From an uncultured Bacilli bacterium (GTDB taxonomy: Bacteria; Bacillota_I; Bacilli_A; RFN20; CAG-449), in contig CALVJL010000005.1 of the NCBI GenBank assembly GCA_944332075.1, positions 1 through 64,000 on the forward strand: 64,000 nt of DNA, written 5' to 3'. Position numbers and translations under genes: made by a program. The notes under the pieces are model-generated. The model did no database searches. It was not told the origin of the DNA and saw only the letters and a list, made by a program, of their open reading frames with translations. Below are positions 41,054 to 49,823 of this stretch, in pieces; position 1 is the first letter of the stretch; each line of letters opens with the position of its first letter.

Positions 41054-42802
41054 ATGGATATTATCAAGACGCTTGCAAAAAGTATCCGAGAATACAAGAA
41101 ACAATCAATTTTAACGATGATTATTGTTTTCTTTGAAGTTATCCTGGAAACATTAGTTCCATTCGTCATGTCTATTTTGCTTGATCAAGGACTTAAAAAG
41201 AATGACCTTAATTTATGTTTCTATTTAACTATTGTCTTAGTCGTTATGACAGTTATCTGCTTTATCGCTGGTGTGGAAGCTGGTTTTATGGCTTCAACTG
41301 CTGCGTGTGGATTAACTAAAAATTTAAGACATGATTTGTATTATAAGTTGCAGAGTTATTCATTCAAAAATATTGATAAATTCTCTTCTGCATCTATCGT
41401 TACAAGAATTACAACAGACTGCACTAACGTTCAAAACGCTTATTTAATGATAATTAGAACAGCGATTAGAGCTCCGATTATGTTAGTTTTAGCATTAATT
41501 TTAACATTTATCAGCAGCTGGATTATTGGCTTGATTTATCTAGGAATTGCAATTTTACTCGGTGGAGCATTAATTTTTATCATTTTCAAGGCCCATCCTT
41601 ATTTCCATAAAGGTGTTACTACTTACGACTGGTTAAATGGTGTTGTTCAAGAAAACTTACAAGGTATGCGAGTAGTCAAATCTTTCAATAGAGAGGAATT
41701 TGAAAATCAAAAATTTAATAAAATTTCCACGACTATATATAAATTATTTTCTACAGGTGAAAAAATTTCTGCATTCAACTCACCATTTGTTCAATTCGCA
41801 ATTTATGCGATTATGGTTGTGTTAAGCTATTTTGGAAGCAGATTAATTGTTGATCCAAATACGACTATGACAACCGGTGTATTATCTTCCTTAATCTCAT
41901 ATGCTTGGATGGTTCTTAATACACTTATCATGATTTCAATGATTTTCGTCACTATCATCATCGCATCTTCTTCTGCGGAAAGAATTTACGAAATGCTCGT
42001 TGAACAAAGTGATATCACCTCTAAACAAAATCCAGTTATTGAAGTTAAAAACGGCAATGTTGAATTTAGACATGTTAACTTTGCTTATTCAGCAAAAGCT
42101 AGCAAATTAGTATTAAACGATATTAATTTCAAAGTTAAAGAAGGTGAAGTCGTCGGTATTTTAGGCGGCACTGGTTCATCTAAAACTTCACTTGTCAATT
42201 TAATCGCGCGTCTTTACGATGTCACAAGCGGCGAGGTTTTAGTCGGTGATGTTAATGTTAAAGATTATGATTTAGCCGCATTAAGAGATAAGATTGCAGT
42301 CGTTTTACAAAAGAACACCCTTTTCTCTGGTACGATTAAAGATAACCTCCGTTGGGGAGATGAAAACGCAACTGATGAAGAAATGATTGAAGCTTGTAAA
42401 TTAGCTCAAGCTGATAGCTTCATCGAACAATTCCCTGACAAATACGATACCTATATTGAACAAGGCGGTAACAATGTTTCTGGTGGACAAAAACAAAGAC
42501 TCTGTATCGCTAGAGCTTTATTAAAGAAACCAAAAGTATTAATTCTCGATGACTCAACATCTGCCGTTGATACAAGAACAGATGCTTTAATTAGAGAAGC
42601 ATTCCGCGAAAAGATTCCAAATACGACAAAGTTTATTGTTGCTCAAAGAATTACTTCAATTCAAGATGCCGATAAAATTATCGTTTTGGATGATGGTAAA
42701 ATCGATGATATGGGAACTCATGAAGAACTCTTAGCACGTAATAAGATTTATCAAGAAGTTTACTATACACAAAACAATAAAGGAGGGGACAACAATGAAT
42801 AA
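41054..42802 (+). CDS. ABC exporter, subunit with degenerate ATP site
   Basis: 582 aa: six-helix transmembrane domain (~15-300), then the nucleotide-binding domain. Walker A is GGTGSSKTS (usual GxxGxGKS/T), the Q-loop VLQKNTLFSG, signature NVSGGQKQR, Walker B VLILDDSTSAVD with Asp in place of the catalytic Glu, and an H-loop that reads VAQRITS (Gln instead of His). The missing Glu and His mark the non-catalytic half of a heterodimeric exporter like LmrCD/EfrAB/TM287-288. It overlaps the second subunit gene by 8 nt. A drug or metabolite export role is inferred from MarR control. Confidence 0.92.
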   Translation: MDIIKTLAKSIREYKKQSILTMIIVFFEVILETLVPFVMSILLDQGLKKNDLNLCFYLTIVLVVMTVICFIAGVEAGFMASTAACGLTKNLRHDLYYKLQSYSFKNIDKFSSASIVTRITTDCTNVQNAYLMIIRTAIRAPIMLVLALILTFISSWIIGLIYLGIAILLGGALIFIIFKAHPYFHKGVTTYDWLNGVVQENLQGMRVVKSFNREEFENQKFNKISTTIYKLFSTGEKISAFNSPFVQFAIYAIMVVLSYFGSRLIVDPNTTMTTGVLSSLISYAWMVLNTLIMISMIFVTIIIASSSAERIYEMLVEQSDITSKQNPVIEVKNGNVEFRHVNFAYSAKASKLVLNDINFKVKEGEVVGILGGTGSSKTSLVNLIARLYDVTSGEVLVGDVNVKDYDLAALRDKIAVVLQKNTLFSGTIKDNLRWGDENATDEEMIEACKLAQADSFIEQFPDKYDTYIEQGGNNVSGGQKQRLCIARALLKKPKVLILDDSTSAVDTRTDALIREAFREKIPNTTKFIVAQRITSIQDADKIIVLDDGKIDDMGTHEELLARNKIYQEVYYTQNNKGGDNNE

Positions 42803-44696
42803 TGCAAAGAAAACGCAAGTCCGTCCATCAGCCTTTAAAATCTTAGGCAGAATTTTCTCCTATATTTGGAAAAACTTCCCAAAAAGATTTATTGTTGTTT
42901 TAATTGCGATTATCGTATCCGGTGTTGTCGCAGCAATTAATACGATGTTTATTCAAGTATTAGTTGACCATTATATCGATCCGATGGTTGCTGATCCAAC
43001 TTTAGTTGATCCTTTAATGAAGGAACTCAGCATCGTCATCATTATTATCGCTTGCATGTACTGTATCGGTGTCGTCGCGATGTATATCTACACGCGCTTG
43101 ATGGCCGTTATTTCTCAAGGTACATTAAAAGCTATTCGTGATGATATGTTCTGGAAAATGCAGAAGTTACCTATTTCCTATTTTGATTCGCATACACATG
43201 GTGAAATTATGTCTTATTATACCAATGATACCGATACATTAAGACAGTTAATTTCCATGTCATTACCGCAGATGATTAACTGCTTTGTTATGATTGTTTG
43301 TAACTTAGTAGCAATGTTCGTCCTTAACTGGGCTTTAGCTTTAGTTGTTATCTTCTTAACATCGTTTATTGTCTTATTTACTAGATTATTAGTTTCTAGA
43401 AGCGCTAAATACTTCAAAGAAACTCAATTATGCTTAGCAGAAGAAACTGGATTTATTGAAGAATATACCAATGGTCAAAAAGTCATCAAAGTATTTAACC
43501 ATGAAAGAAAAGCTGAACAAGCTTTTGATAAGTTAAATAATGAACTTTGTAAAGCTTCAACAGCTGGTAATAAATATACAAATATCTTAATGCCTGCTGC
43601 TAATAACCTCGGTAACCTTGCTTATATCTTTGTCGCTTTAATCGGTGCTGTCTTTGCAATTAAAGTTCCGTCATTAGATGTTGGAATTGGTACAATTATT
43701 GCTTTCGTTAACTTTACAAAAGCTTTCATTAACCCAATCGGACAAGTCTCTCAACAATTAACATTCGTTATTCTCGCTTTGGCTGGTGCTGGCAGAATCT
43801 TCAACTTCATGAGCGTTGCTCCAGAAGTCGACAACGGCTATGTCACATTGGCAAATGTTGAAGTATCCGAAGATAAAAAGATTACTGAAGTTGATCACTG
43901 GACTGGTAAATGGGCTTGGAAACATTACCATAAAGACACAGGAAAAACAGATTATATTCCTTTAAAAGGCGATATTGTATTTGAAGATGTTTGCTTCGGT
44001 TATACCAAAGAAAAAGAAATCTTACATCATATCAATCTTTATGCTCGCCCAGGTCAAAAGGTAGCATTCGTCGGTGCTACGGGAGCTGGGAAAACAACTA
44101 TTACCAATTTAATTAATCGTTTCTACGATATTACTTCTGGCAAGATTCGCTATGACGGAATTAATATTGATAAGATTAAGAAAGACGATTTAAGAAAATC
44201 CTTAGGTATTGTTTTACAAGATACTAACCTCTTCACAGGAACTATTATGGATAACATCCGTTATGGTAAATTAGATGCAACTGATGAAGAATGTATCGCC
44301 GCGGCTAAATTAGCTAATGCTGATGGCTTTATCCAAATGCTTCCAGAAGGCTACAATACGATGTTACTCGGCGGAGGTATGTCATTATCTCAAGGACAAA
44401 GACAGCTACTTGCTATTGCCCGTGCCGCTGTTGCTAATCCACCAGTTATGATTCTTGATGAAGCTACTTCATCAATTGATACTAGAACTGAAAGATTGGT
44501 TCAAAAAGGTATGGATGCCTTGATGGAAAATAGAACGGTCTTCGTTATCGCTCACCGCTTATCAACAGTTCAAAATTCTGATGTAATTATGGTTCTTGAT
44601 CACGGTAACATCATCGAAAGAGGTACCCACGATCAGTTAATTGCTCAAAAAGGAGTTTATTATCAACTCTATACTGGAGCTTTCGAACTCGAATAA
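42795..44696 (+). CDS. ABC exporter, catalytic subunit
   Basis: 633 aa: transmembrane domain (~25-330), then the nucleotide-binding domain with Walker A GATGAGKTT, Q-loop VLQDTNLFTG, a divergent signature MSLSQGQRQ (Ser-Gln instead of Ser-Gly-Gly), Walker B VMILDEATSSID with the catalytic Glu, and H-loop IAHRLST. An insert before the NBD (EVDHWTGKWAWKHYHK, ~375-395) is a known feature of the larger subunit in Firmicute heterodimers. The ribosome binding site AGGAGGGG lies inside the upstream gene. Confidence 0.94.
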   Translation: MNNAKKTQVRPSAFKILGRIFSYIWKNFPKRFIVVLIAIIVSGVVAAINTMFIQVLVDHYIDPMVADPTLVDPLMKELSIVIIIIACMYCIGVVAMYIYTRLMAVISQGTLKAIRDDMFWKMQKLPISYFDSHTHGEIMSYYTNDTDTLRQLISMSLPQMINCFVMIVCNLVAMFVLNWALALVVIFLTSFIVLFTRLLVSRSAKYFKETQLCLAEETGFIEEYTNGQKVIKVFNHERKAEQAFDKLNNELCKASTAGNKYTNILMPAANNLGNLAYIFVALIGAVFAIKVPSLDVGIGTIIAFVNFTKAFINPIGQVSQQLTFVILALAGAGRIFNFMSVAPEVDNGYVTLANVEVSEDKKITEVDHWTGKWAWKHYHKDTGKTDYIPLKGDIVFEDVCFGYTKEKEILHHINLYARPGQKVAFVGATGAGKTTITNLINRFYDITSGKIRYDGINIDKIKKDDLRKSLGIVLQDTNLFTGTIMDNIRYGKLDATDEECIAAAKLANADGFIQMLPEGYNTMLLGGGMSLSQGQRQLLAIARAAVANPPVMILDEATSSIDTRTERLVQKGMDALMENRTVFVIAHRLSTVQNSDVIMVLDHGNIIERGTHDQLIAQKGVYYQLYTGAFELE

Positions 44697-44701
44697 TTAT
44701 T

Positions 44702-44729
44702 AGCATGAGGTTCTGCCTCATGCTTTTTG
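44702..44729 (+). terminator. Terminator of the MarR/ABC operon
   Basis: AGCATGAGG/CCTCATGCT perfect stem, five-nt loop, T5. Confidence 0.88.
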
Positions 44730-44744
44730 TTTGTATTTTATGTC

Positions 44745-44773
44745 TTTAAATAAAAAAATAGATTATGTAAAAT
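44745..44773 (+). promoter_or_regulatory. Possible promoter giving a leaderless transcript
   Basis: TTTAAA, 17 nt, TAAAAT, ending 6 nt before the ATG at 44780. The gene has no ribosome binding site. Confidence 0.4.
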
Positions 44774-44779
44774 AAACTT

Positions 44780-45445
44780 ATGTTGATATACGGGATTTTA
44801 AGTTTAATTTCACTTGCTGTCTTTCTAGTATTGTATTTCTTTTTAAAAGGAAATTTTAAATATATTAGTTTAGTGTTTTTGCTATTAGAAGGTATATTTT
44901 TATCTTTATTTGCTTTTGAGGGATTATATTTAGATCCATCAGCGACGAATATCTTGCTATTCAATAGCGTTTTATTTATTTTTATAGGTTCATTTGTAAG
45001 TAATATTTTAAAAAAATATGGATTGCTAATTGATAAAGTACTTAGTTTGTTATCGTTTATTATGATAATTATTGCTGAGTTAATTTATTTAAATGGGTCA
45101 GATTTAGTTTGGAGCAATCTAGATAATAGTTTATATTTATTAATCGTTTTATTGTTAGTAGCAATATTTTTCTCATATCAAAAAATTGGTGCGTATCCAC
45201 TTAAAACAGTTTTAAAAATTTTATATTTGGTATTACCGATTTTTTTGATTATTTTTAATTTCTTTTCTTACCAAGGTCAACCGGCTATTACCTTTTTTAT
45301 TCCTTTTTCTGTATTTATTGCTTTCCGCGAATTTAGTTCGTTTAATCATGAGAAAAAAGTTTTCTTTATTATAGAAGAGATAAGCACATTTTTGGCTTTA
45401 ATTTTTATTATTGATTTTATGTGCCTTCCTTTGATGGTGTATTAA
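44780..45445 (+). CDS. Polytopic membrane protein, unknown
   Basis: 221 aa with seven predicted hydrophobic helices and few charged residues. No motif is recognised; the spacing is loosely like YhhN-type membrane proteins, but I would not assign it. No ribosome binding site precedes the ATG. The next gene, for a GH43-like lipoprotein, begins 1 nt after its stop, so the two are co-transcribed. Confidence 0.6.
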   Translation: MLIYGILSLISLAVFLVLYFFLKGNFKYISLVFLLLEGIFLSLFAFEGLYLDPSATNILLFNSVLFIFIGSFVSNILKKYGLLIDKVLSLLSFIMIIIAELIYLNGSDLVWSNLDNSLYLLIVLLLVAIFFSYQKIGAYPLKTVLKILYLVLPIFLIIFNFFSYQGQPAITFFIPFSVFIAFREFSSFNHEKKVFFIIEEISTFLALIFIIDFMCLPLMVY

Positions 45446-45446
45446 T

Positions 45447-46619
45447 ATGAAAAAGAAAAGTTTACTTTTATTATCTTTATTTGCTTTACTTACTAGCTGC
45501 GGGTCATTGCCATCTTTTTCCCGTGATCAAACAGTTCCATATGACTGCTTTGCTCCTGGTGATATCTATAATGATACAGATGGTAATCTCATTCAAGCAC
45601 ATGGGGGACAGATTTCTCAATATACTTATCAAGAAAATGGGAAAACTGTTACTAAATATGTTTGGATTGGCGAAGATAGAAAAAACGGATATTACGCCGA
45701 AGTTAATGCCTATTCTTCAACTGATTTATATAACTGGGATTTTGAAGGAACAATCTTAAAAAGAGTTCCGTCGATGGAAGCTATTGATGAAGATAGTTAT
45801 TTTAATTCGTTATATGGCTCATTGACATCTCGGGAAAGAGAAGATCTTTTAAAAGCCATTGGACCGACTTCCGTTATTGAAAGGCCAAAACTACTATATA
45901 ATGCCAAAAATGATAATTATGTCTTATGGTTTCATCAAGACGGATACTCATCAGTTAACGATTATTATCGCTACGGAACGGGTAATGCCGCGGTAGCTGT
46001 TTCGGATAGTATTTTTGGCCCATATCGTTTTATTGCTTCGCATCGACTTAATTATGTTACAGATGGCTTTAATGCTAATCCCAATTCTTTAGGTGAAGCA
46101 AGAGACATGAATTTATTTCTTGATGATGATAATCAAGCCTATATTGTATATACTTCAGAGAATAATAAATCGCTTTTTATCTCGCGTTTAAATGAAGATT
46201 ATACCGATTTAGCTGTTCCTGCTTCTTTAGCAAAGGAAGGTAAAGACTTTACTAGAATTTTCCCAAATGCGATGAGAGAAGCACCGGTTTTAACTAAGTA
46301 TGATGGAAGATATTATTTAATGTCTTCATCGACTACCGGCTGGATGAGTAATTCAGCGCGCGTTTATTCTAGCGATACGATTTTTGGCAAATATGTTAAT
46401 GACGGAAATCCTTGTGTCGGTAACGGTAAGATGGTAACTTTTGATACTCAATCGACTTCAATTTTTAAATACGGGGAGCAGTATATTTATTTAGGTGACC
46501 GCTGGAACAGTCAAGATCTTAGAGATTCGCGTTATGTATTTTTACCAATTACTTTTGAAGATGCTAAAATGCAGATAAGATATTATAGTAAATGGAATTT
46601 AGAAGGAGAAAGAATATGA
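45447..46619 (+). CDS. GH43-like glycoside hydrolase lipoprotein (subfamily 24-like)
   Basis: 390 aa. Lipobox LLTSC with Cys near 18, then a five-bladed beta-propeller domain. Stretches shared with GH43 exo-beta-1,3-galactanase-like enzymes: IQAHGGQI near 53, YAEVNAYSSTDLYNWDFEG, VIERPKLLYNAKNDNYVLWFHQDG, ARDMNLFLDDDNQAYIVYTSE, REAPVLTKYDGRYYLMSSSTTGW, QSTSIF and YLGDRWNSQDLRDSRYVFLPI. The first acidic residue at the usual catalytic position is not clear from the sequence (HGG takes the place), as in several GH43_24 proteins. Surface glycan trimming is the likely role. Its stop overlaps the peroxiredoxin start (ATGA). Confidence 0.75.
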   Translation: MKKKSLLLLSLFALLTSCGSLPSFSRDQTVPYDCFAPGDIYNDTDGNLIQAHGGQISQYTYQENGKTVTKYVWIGEDRKNGYYAEVNAYSSTDLYNWDFEGTILKRVPSMEAIDEDSYFNSLYGSLTSREREDLLKAIGPTSVIERPKLLYNAKNDNYVLWFHQDGYSSVNDYYRYGTGNAAVAVSDSIFGPYRFIASHRLNYVTDGFNANPNSLGEARDMNLFLDDDNQAYIVYTSENNKSLFISRLNEDYTDLAVPASLAKEGKDFTRIFPNAMREAPVLTKYDGRYYLMSSSTTGWMSNSARVYSSDTIFGKYVNDGNPCVGNGKMVTFDTQSTSIFKYGEQYIYLGDRWNSQDLRDSRYVFLPITFEDAKMQIRYYSKWNLEGERI

Positions 46620-47077
46620 ATATCGGTGATAAAATTGAATTCGCTTTACCTAATCAAAACGGAGAGATGATTTCTTCAGAAAATTATCTTAATCAAGGAA
46701 TAATCATTTATGTTTATCCTAAGGATAATACTCCAGGCTGTACGAAAGAAGCTTGTTCTTACCGCGACAATTACCAATTATTAGAGGCTAAAGGTTATAA
46801 AGTTTTCGGATTAAGCAAAGATTCAGTCAAATCTCATAAAAATTTTGAAGAAAAATATAGTTTACCTTTTACTTTGCTAAGCGATGAAAATTTAACTTTG
46901 ATTAAAGAACTCGGATCATATCAAGAAAAGAGTCTATACGGCAAAAAGTTTATGGGTGTAGTTAGATCAACCTTTATCTTTGATAATAATCATCAACTAG
47001 TCTATCAAAATTTTAAAGTTAAAGCGGCTGAAGATGCTGTTTCAACATTGAAAATATTAGAAAAATTAGAAAAGTAA
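46616..47077 (+). CDS. bcp: Peroxiredoxin, BCP/PrxQ type
   Basis: A 153-aa thiol peroxidase reducing hydroperoxides with thioredoxin. PKDNTPGCTKEACSYRD carries the peroxidatic Cys (TPGCT) and a second Cys five residues later, the PrxQ arrangement. GVVRSTFIFD holds the conserved Arg. The true start is the ATG at 46616 with GGAGAAAG upstream; an earlier start inside the previous gene is not supported. Confidence 0.92.
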   Translation: MNIGDKIEFALPNQNGEMISSENYLNQGIIIYVYPKDNTPGCTKEACSYRDNYQLLEAKGYKVFGLSKDSVKSHKNFEEKYSLPFTLLSDENLTLIKELGSYQEKSLYGKKFMGVVRSTFIFDNNHQLVYQNFKVKAAEDAVSTLKILEKLEK

Positions 47078-47083
47078 AAAAAG

Positions 47084-47112
47084 AGCATATCAGTTTCTCT
47101 GATATGCTTTTT
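47084..47112 (+). terminator. Bidirectional terminator between bcp and FGGY kinase
   Basis: AGCATATCAG/CTGATATGCT perfect 10-bp stem, five-nt loop, T run on one side and A run on the other. Confidence 0.85.
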
Positions 47113-48661
47113 AAAATCTTTCATTTGTGAATTCTCTTAATGTGGCATCAATGTTTTTTAATTGCTTATACATTTTGAGATAGACTTTTTCATAAAGTTT
47201 TTGATATAGTTGATGATTTTCTTTTATTGGTAAAAATTCTTTTTGGTAATGGACCATTGAATCTTTAGCTTCTTGATAAGAAGAAAAACGTTTTAAAGAC
47301 ATAAAGCCAACAATTGCCGCGCCTAAGGATGATGTTTCCGTTGTTGGCGCGCGGTAGACTGGAAGATTAAAAATATCTGCGGTAATTTGTAAAACGATAT
47401 CGGAAGTTGAACCTCCTCCGGAGCAAACTAAATATTTAACTTTTTTATCTTCTTTTTTCTGAATTCTTTCAAATCCTTCTTTTAAGCAGTAGGCAATACC
47501 TTCAATAATCGCGCGGTAGATATGATACTTATCGTGGCGTTCAGAAAATCCGAGGATCGCTCCGCGAGCATTCGGCCTTTCTAGGCATGGACCCCAATAT
47601 GGCTGCAAGATTAAGCCGTCATCTCCAGGAGGTATTTTTTCAATGACTTGATCGAGATAATCAAAGAAAGCATGCTCATTTGAATATTTTTTGATTTCAT
47701 CCTTACAAAATTCATCTTTGAACCAGTTAAGCATCCAATAGCCGCGGTAGATTTGTAATTCTGAATTAAAGTAACCTTTTTGCGCGGCGGTGTAAGCCGG
47801 TAAAAACGGTGATGGTTCGACATATTTTTTACTGGTAATTGTCACAGTTGAAGCTGTGCCGTAGGAAATAGAAGCAAATGTTTCGTCAATGCAGCCGTTT
47901 CCTAATGATTCGCATGATTTATCAGATCCGGATCCGATTAAAGGAATTTGATAATCAATATTTAAAATATCTAAGATATCTTTTTTTAAGTATCCAAGAA
48001 TTTCACCAGGCTTTTTTAACGTGCAATATGTGGATTCTTTGATATCAAAAACCCCATATTTAATCGAATGATGACTATACCATTTTCCGGTTCTATATTC
48101 TAATGGATAATGTCCGATAACCGCGGCAGGAGTATCCACTAATTCCCCGGTTAATTTATAATTTAAATATGTTGATATGTTGACATATTTTTTTGTTTTA
48201 TCGTAAATGTCTCTTTGATGCTGTTTTACCCAGTGAATCGCGGTTTTCATCTGTTGAAAGCGAATAAAAGATGTCATATGGACAAGTTTAAAAGCTAATT
48301 TCTTCCAAAGAGGAAATGTCGGATATTCAGTAGCAATTCTTTGATCAAGCCAAAGAATGCAAGGCCTTAAGACTTCATTATTCTCGTCTAAAAAAACAGC
48401 TGTATCACGAAATGTTGTTAATACGCAGGCCCCTATGTCTTTTAAATATTCTCCCCCGTTTTTCTTTAACTCCAATAAGGCTTTTTTGATATAGTCAAAA
48501 TAGACATCTGGATGTTGTTCGCAGACTCCTTTTTCGTCGGTTAAATATAACGGATTATATTTTACTTTTGATAACGCTTTGATATTGCCGTGATCATCAA
48601 TTAAAGATGCGCGCGCTGACTGCGTCCCTAAATCTAGGGCGAGAATGAGCTTAGATTGCAT
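47111..48661 (-). CDS. FGGY-family carbohydrate kinase (xylulokinase-like)
   Basis: 516 aa sugar kinase with an ASKHA fold. N-terminal LALDLGTQSARASLID (phosphate 1 loop), ILWLDQRIA, then IGSGSDKSCESLGNGCIDE and SYGTASTVTI (phosphate 2), the FGGY-like EGIAYCLKEGFERI, and the adenosine loop VCSGGGSTSDIVLQITADIFNLPV. The substrate cannot be fixed: no isomerase, transporter or epimerase lies beside it. The D-D-R motif (DQR) is shared by xylulose, ribulose and glycerol kinases. The ribosome binding site AGAGGTCC precedes the ATG. Confidence 0.85.
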   Translation of the reverse strand: MQSKLILALDLGTQSARASLIDDHGNIKALSKVKYNPLYLTDEKGVCEQHPDVYFDYIKKALLELKKNGGEYLKDIGACVLTTFRDTAVFLDENNEVLRPCILWLDQRIATEYPTFPLWKKLAFKLVHMTSFIRFQQMKTAIHWVKQHQRDIYDKTKKYVNISTYLNYKLTGELVDTPAAVIGHYPLEYRTGKWYSHHSIKYGVFDIKESTYCTLKKPGEILGYLKKDILDILNIDYQIPLIGSGSDKSCESLGNGCIDETFASISYGTASTVTITSKKYVEPSPFLPAYTAAQKGYFNSELQIYRGYWMLNWFKDEFCKDEIKKYSNEHAFFDYLDQVIEKIPPGDDGLILQPYWGPCLERPNARGAILGFSERHDKYHIYRAIIEGIAYCLKEGFERIQKKEDKKVKYLVCSGGGSTSDIVLQITADIFNLPVYRAPTTETSSLGAAIVGFMSLKRFSSYQEAKDSMVHYQKEFLPIKENHQLYQKLYEKVYLKMYKQLKNIDATLREFTNERF

Positions 48662-48821
48662 ATGGACCTCTTATTTCTATATGTTAATTATAACCCATTT
48701 TTTTATATAGTCAAAATTATGAAGATAAAATATAATTAAGGCTACTTTTTTTAGAATAATTAAATAAAATATCTTTTAATTTAGTAAAAGTGTTATAATC
48801 TTTAGAAAAAGGGAGGACATT

Positions 48822-49823
48822 ATGAAAAACGTTACGATAATCGTACCTTGTTATAATGAGGAGGAAATGCTTCCATTATTTTTAAAAAAGGCTGAAGAAC
48901 TTTTTATTGATAATGATAAATATAGTTTTGATTTTATTTATGTTGATGATGGATCTAAGGATAAAACATTGGAAATTTTGCGTGAAGCAAGCCTTAAATC
49001 CGAACGTATTTCATATATATCATTAAGTAAGAACTGCGGACAAGACCCAGCTTTATCAGCTGGCTTAAAAAAAGCAACCGGCGACTGCGCAATTATGATT
49101 GACTGCGATATGCAAGATCCACCTGAATTAATTTTTCGGCTCTTAGAAAAATATGAAGAAGGATATGATGTGGTAAATCCTCAGCGGAGTAAAAGAGAAA
49201 CCGATACTTATTTTAAAAAGACTAGTTCGGGAATATTTTATCGTTTCGTAAATAAAATGGCTAAGAAAGAGGTCGTACCTCCAAATGTTTCAATGTACCG
49301 CCTTCTTTCAAGAAAAGCTTTAGACTACCTTAATTCATTACCTGAAAGCGATAGAATCATTCGTAGTGAAGTTCCGTTTATTGGACTTAAAACTTGCTAT
49401 ATTAAATTTGAAAGACAACAAAGAGAAGCCGGAAAAACTAAATATAATTTCCATAGAATGTTTGATTTAGGCGAGAGAACCCTTGTCGATTCTACAACCG
49501 GCTTATTAACGATGGTTTTGAAAATCGGATTATTATTTTCTTTTGTCGGATTTTTAGGAATGCTTGGCTGCATTATCGCTTATATAATAATTAACACTAA
49601 TTTAGATATTGGTACTGGATCAACATATTTTCATTTAATTTTTGCTTTAATAATTTTTGTTGGAATTTTGATTGTTGGGGTTCTATCAATTGTAGTGTAC
49701 ATCCCATGTATGTATTTAAAGGTCATTCACATTAATACTCAAAATCGTCCGACCTATCTTATCGGTGAACAATTTGATTCAGTGAGGTCTATTGCCCATG
49801 GAGAAAAGTCTGACAAAAAATAA
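48822..49823 (+). CDS. GT2 glycosyltransferase, polyprenyl-phosphate sugar type (CsbB/GtrB-like)
   Basis: 333 aa. The GT-A domain starts TIIVPCYNEEEMLP with YVDDGSKDKT, ISLSKNCGQDPALSAGLKKATGD, the metal-binding DCDMQDPPE, and two C-terminal transmembrane helices (~232-255 and 268-292). These features mark enzymes that make undecaprenyl- or polyprenyl-phosphate-linked sugars. The downstream gene is YfhO-like, and such pairs glycosylate lipoteichoic or wall teichoic acids outside the membrane. The ribosome binding site is GGGAGG. Confidence 0.9.
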   Translation: MKNVTIIVPCYNEEEMLPLFLKKAEELFIDNDKYSFDFIYVDDGSKDKTLEILREASLKSERISYISLSKNCGQDPALSAGLKKATGDCAIMIDCDMQDPPELIFRLLEKYEEGYDVVNPQRSKRETDTYFKKTSSGIFYRFVNKMAKKEVVPPNVSMYRLLSRKALDYLNSLPESDRIIRSEVPFIGLKTCYIKFERQQREAGKTKYNFHRMFDLGERTLVDSTTGLLTMVLKIGLLFSFVGFLGMLGCIIAYIIINTNLDIGTGSTYFHLIFALIIFVGILIVGVLSIVVYIPCMYLKVIHINTQNRPTYLIGEQFDSVRSIAHGEKSDKK

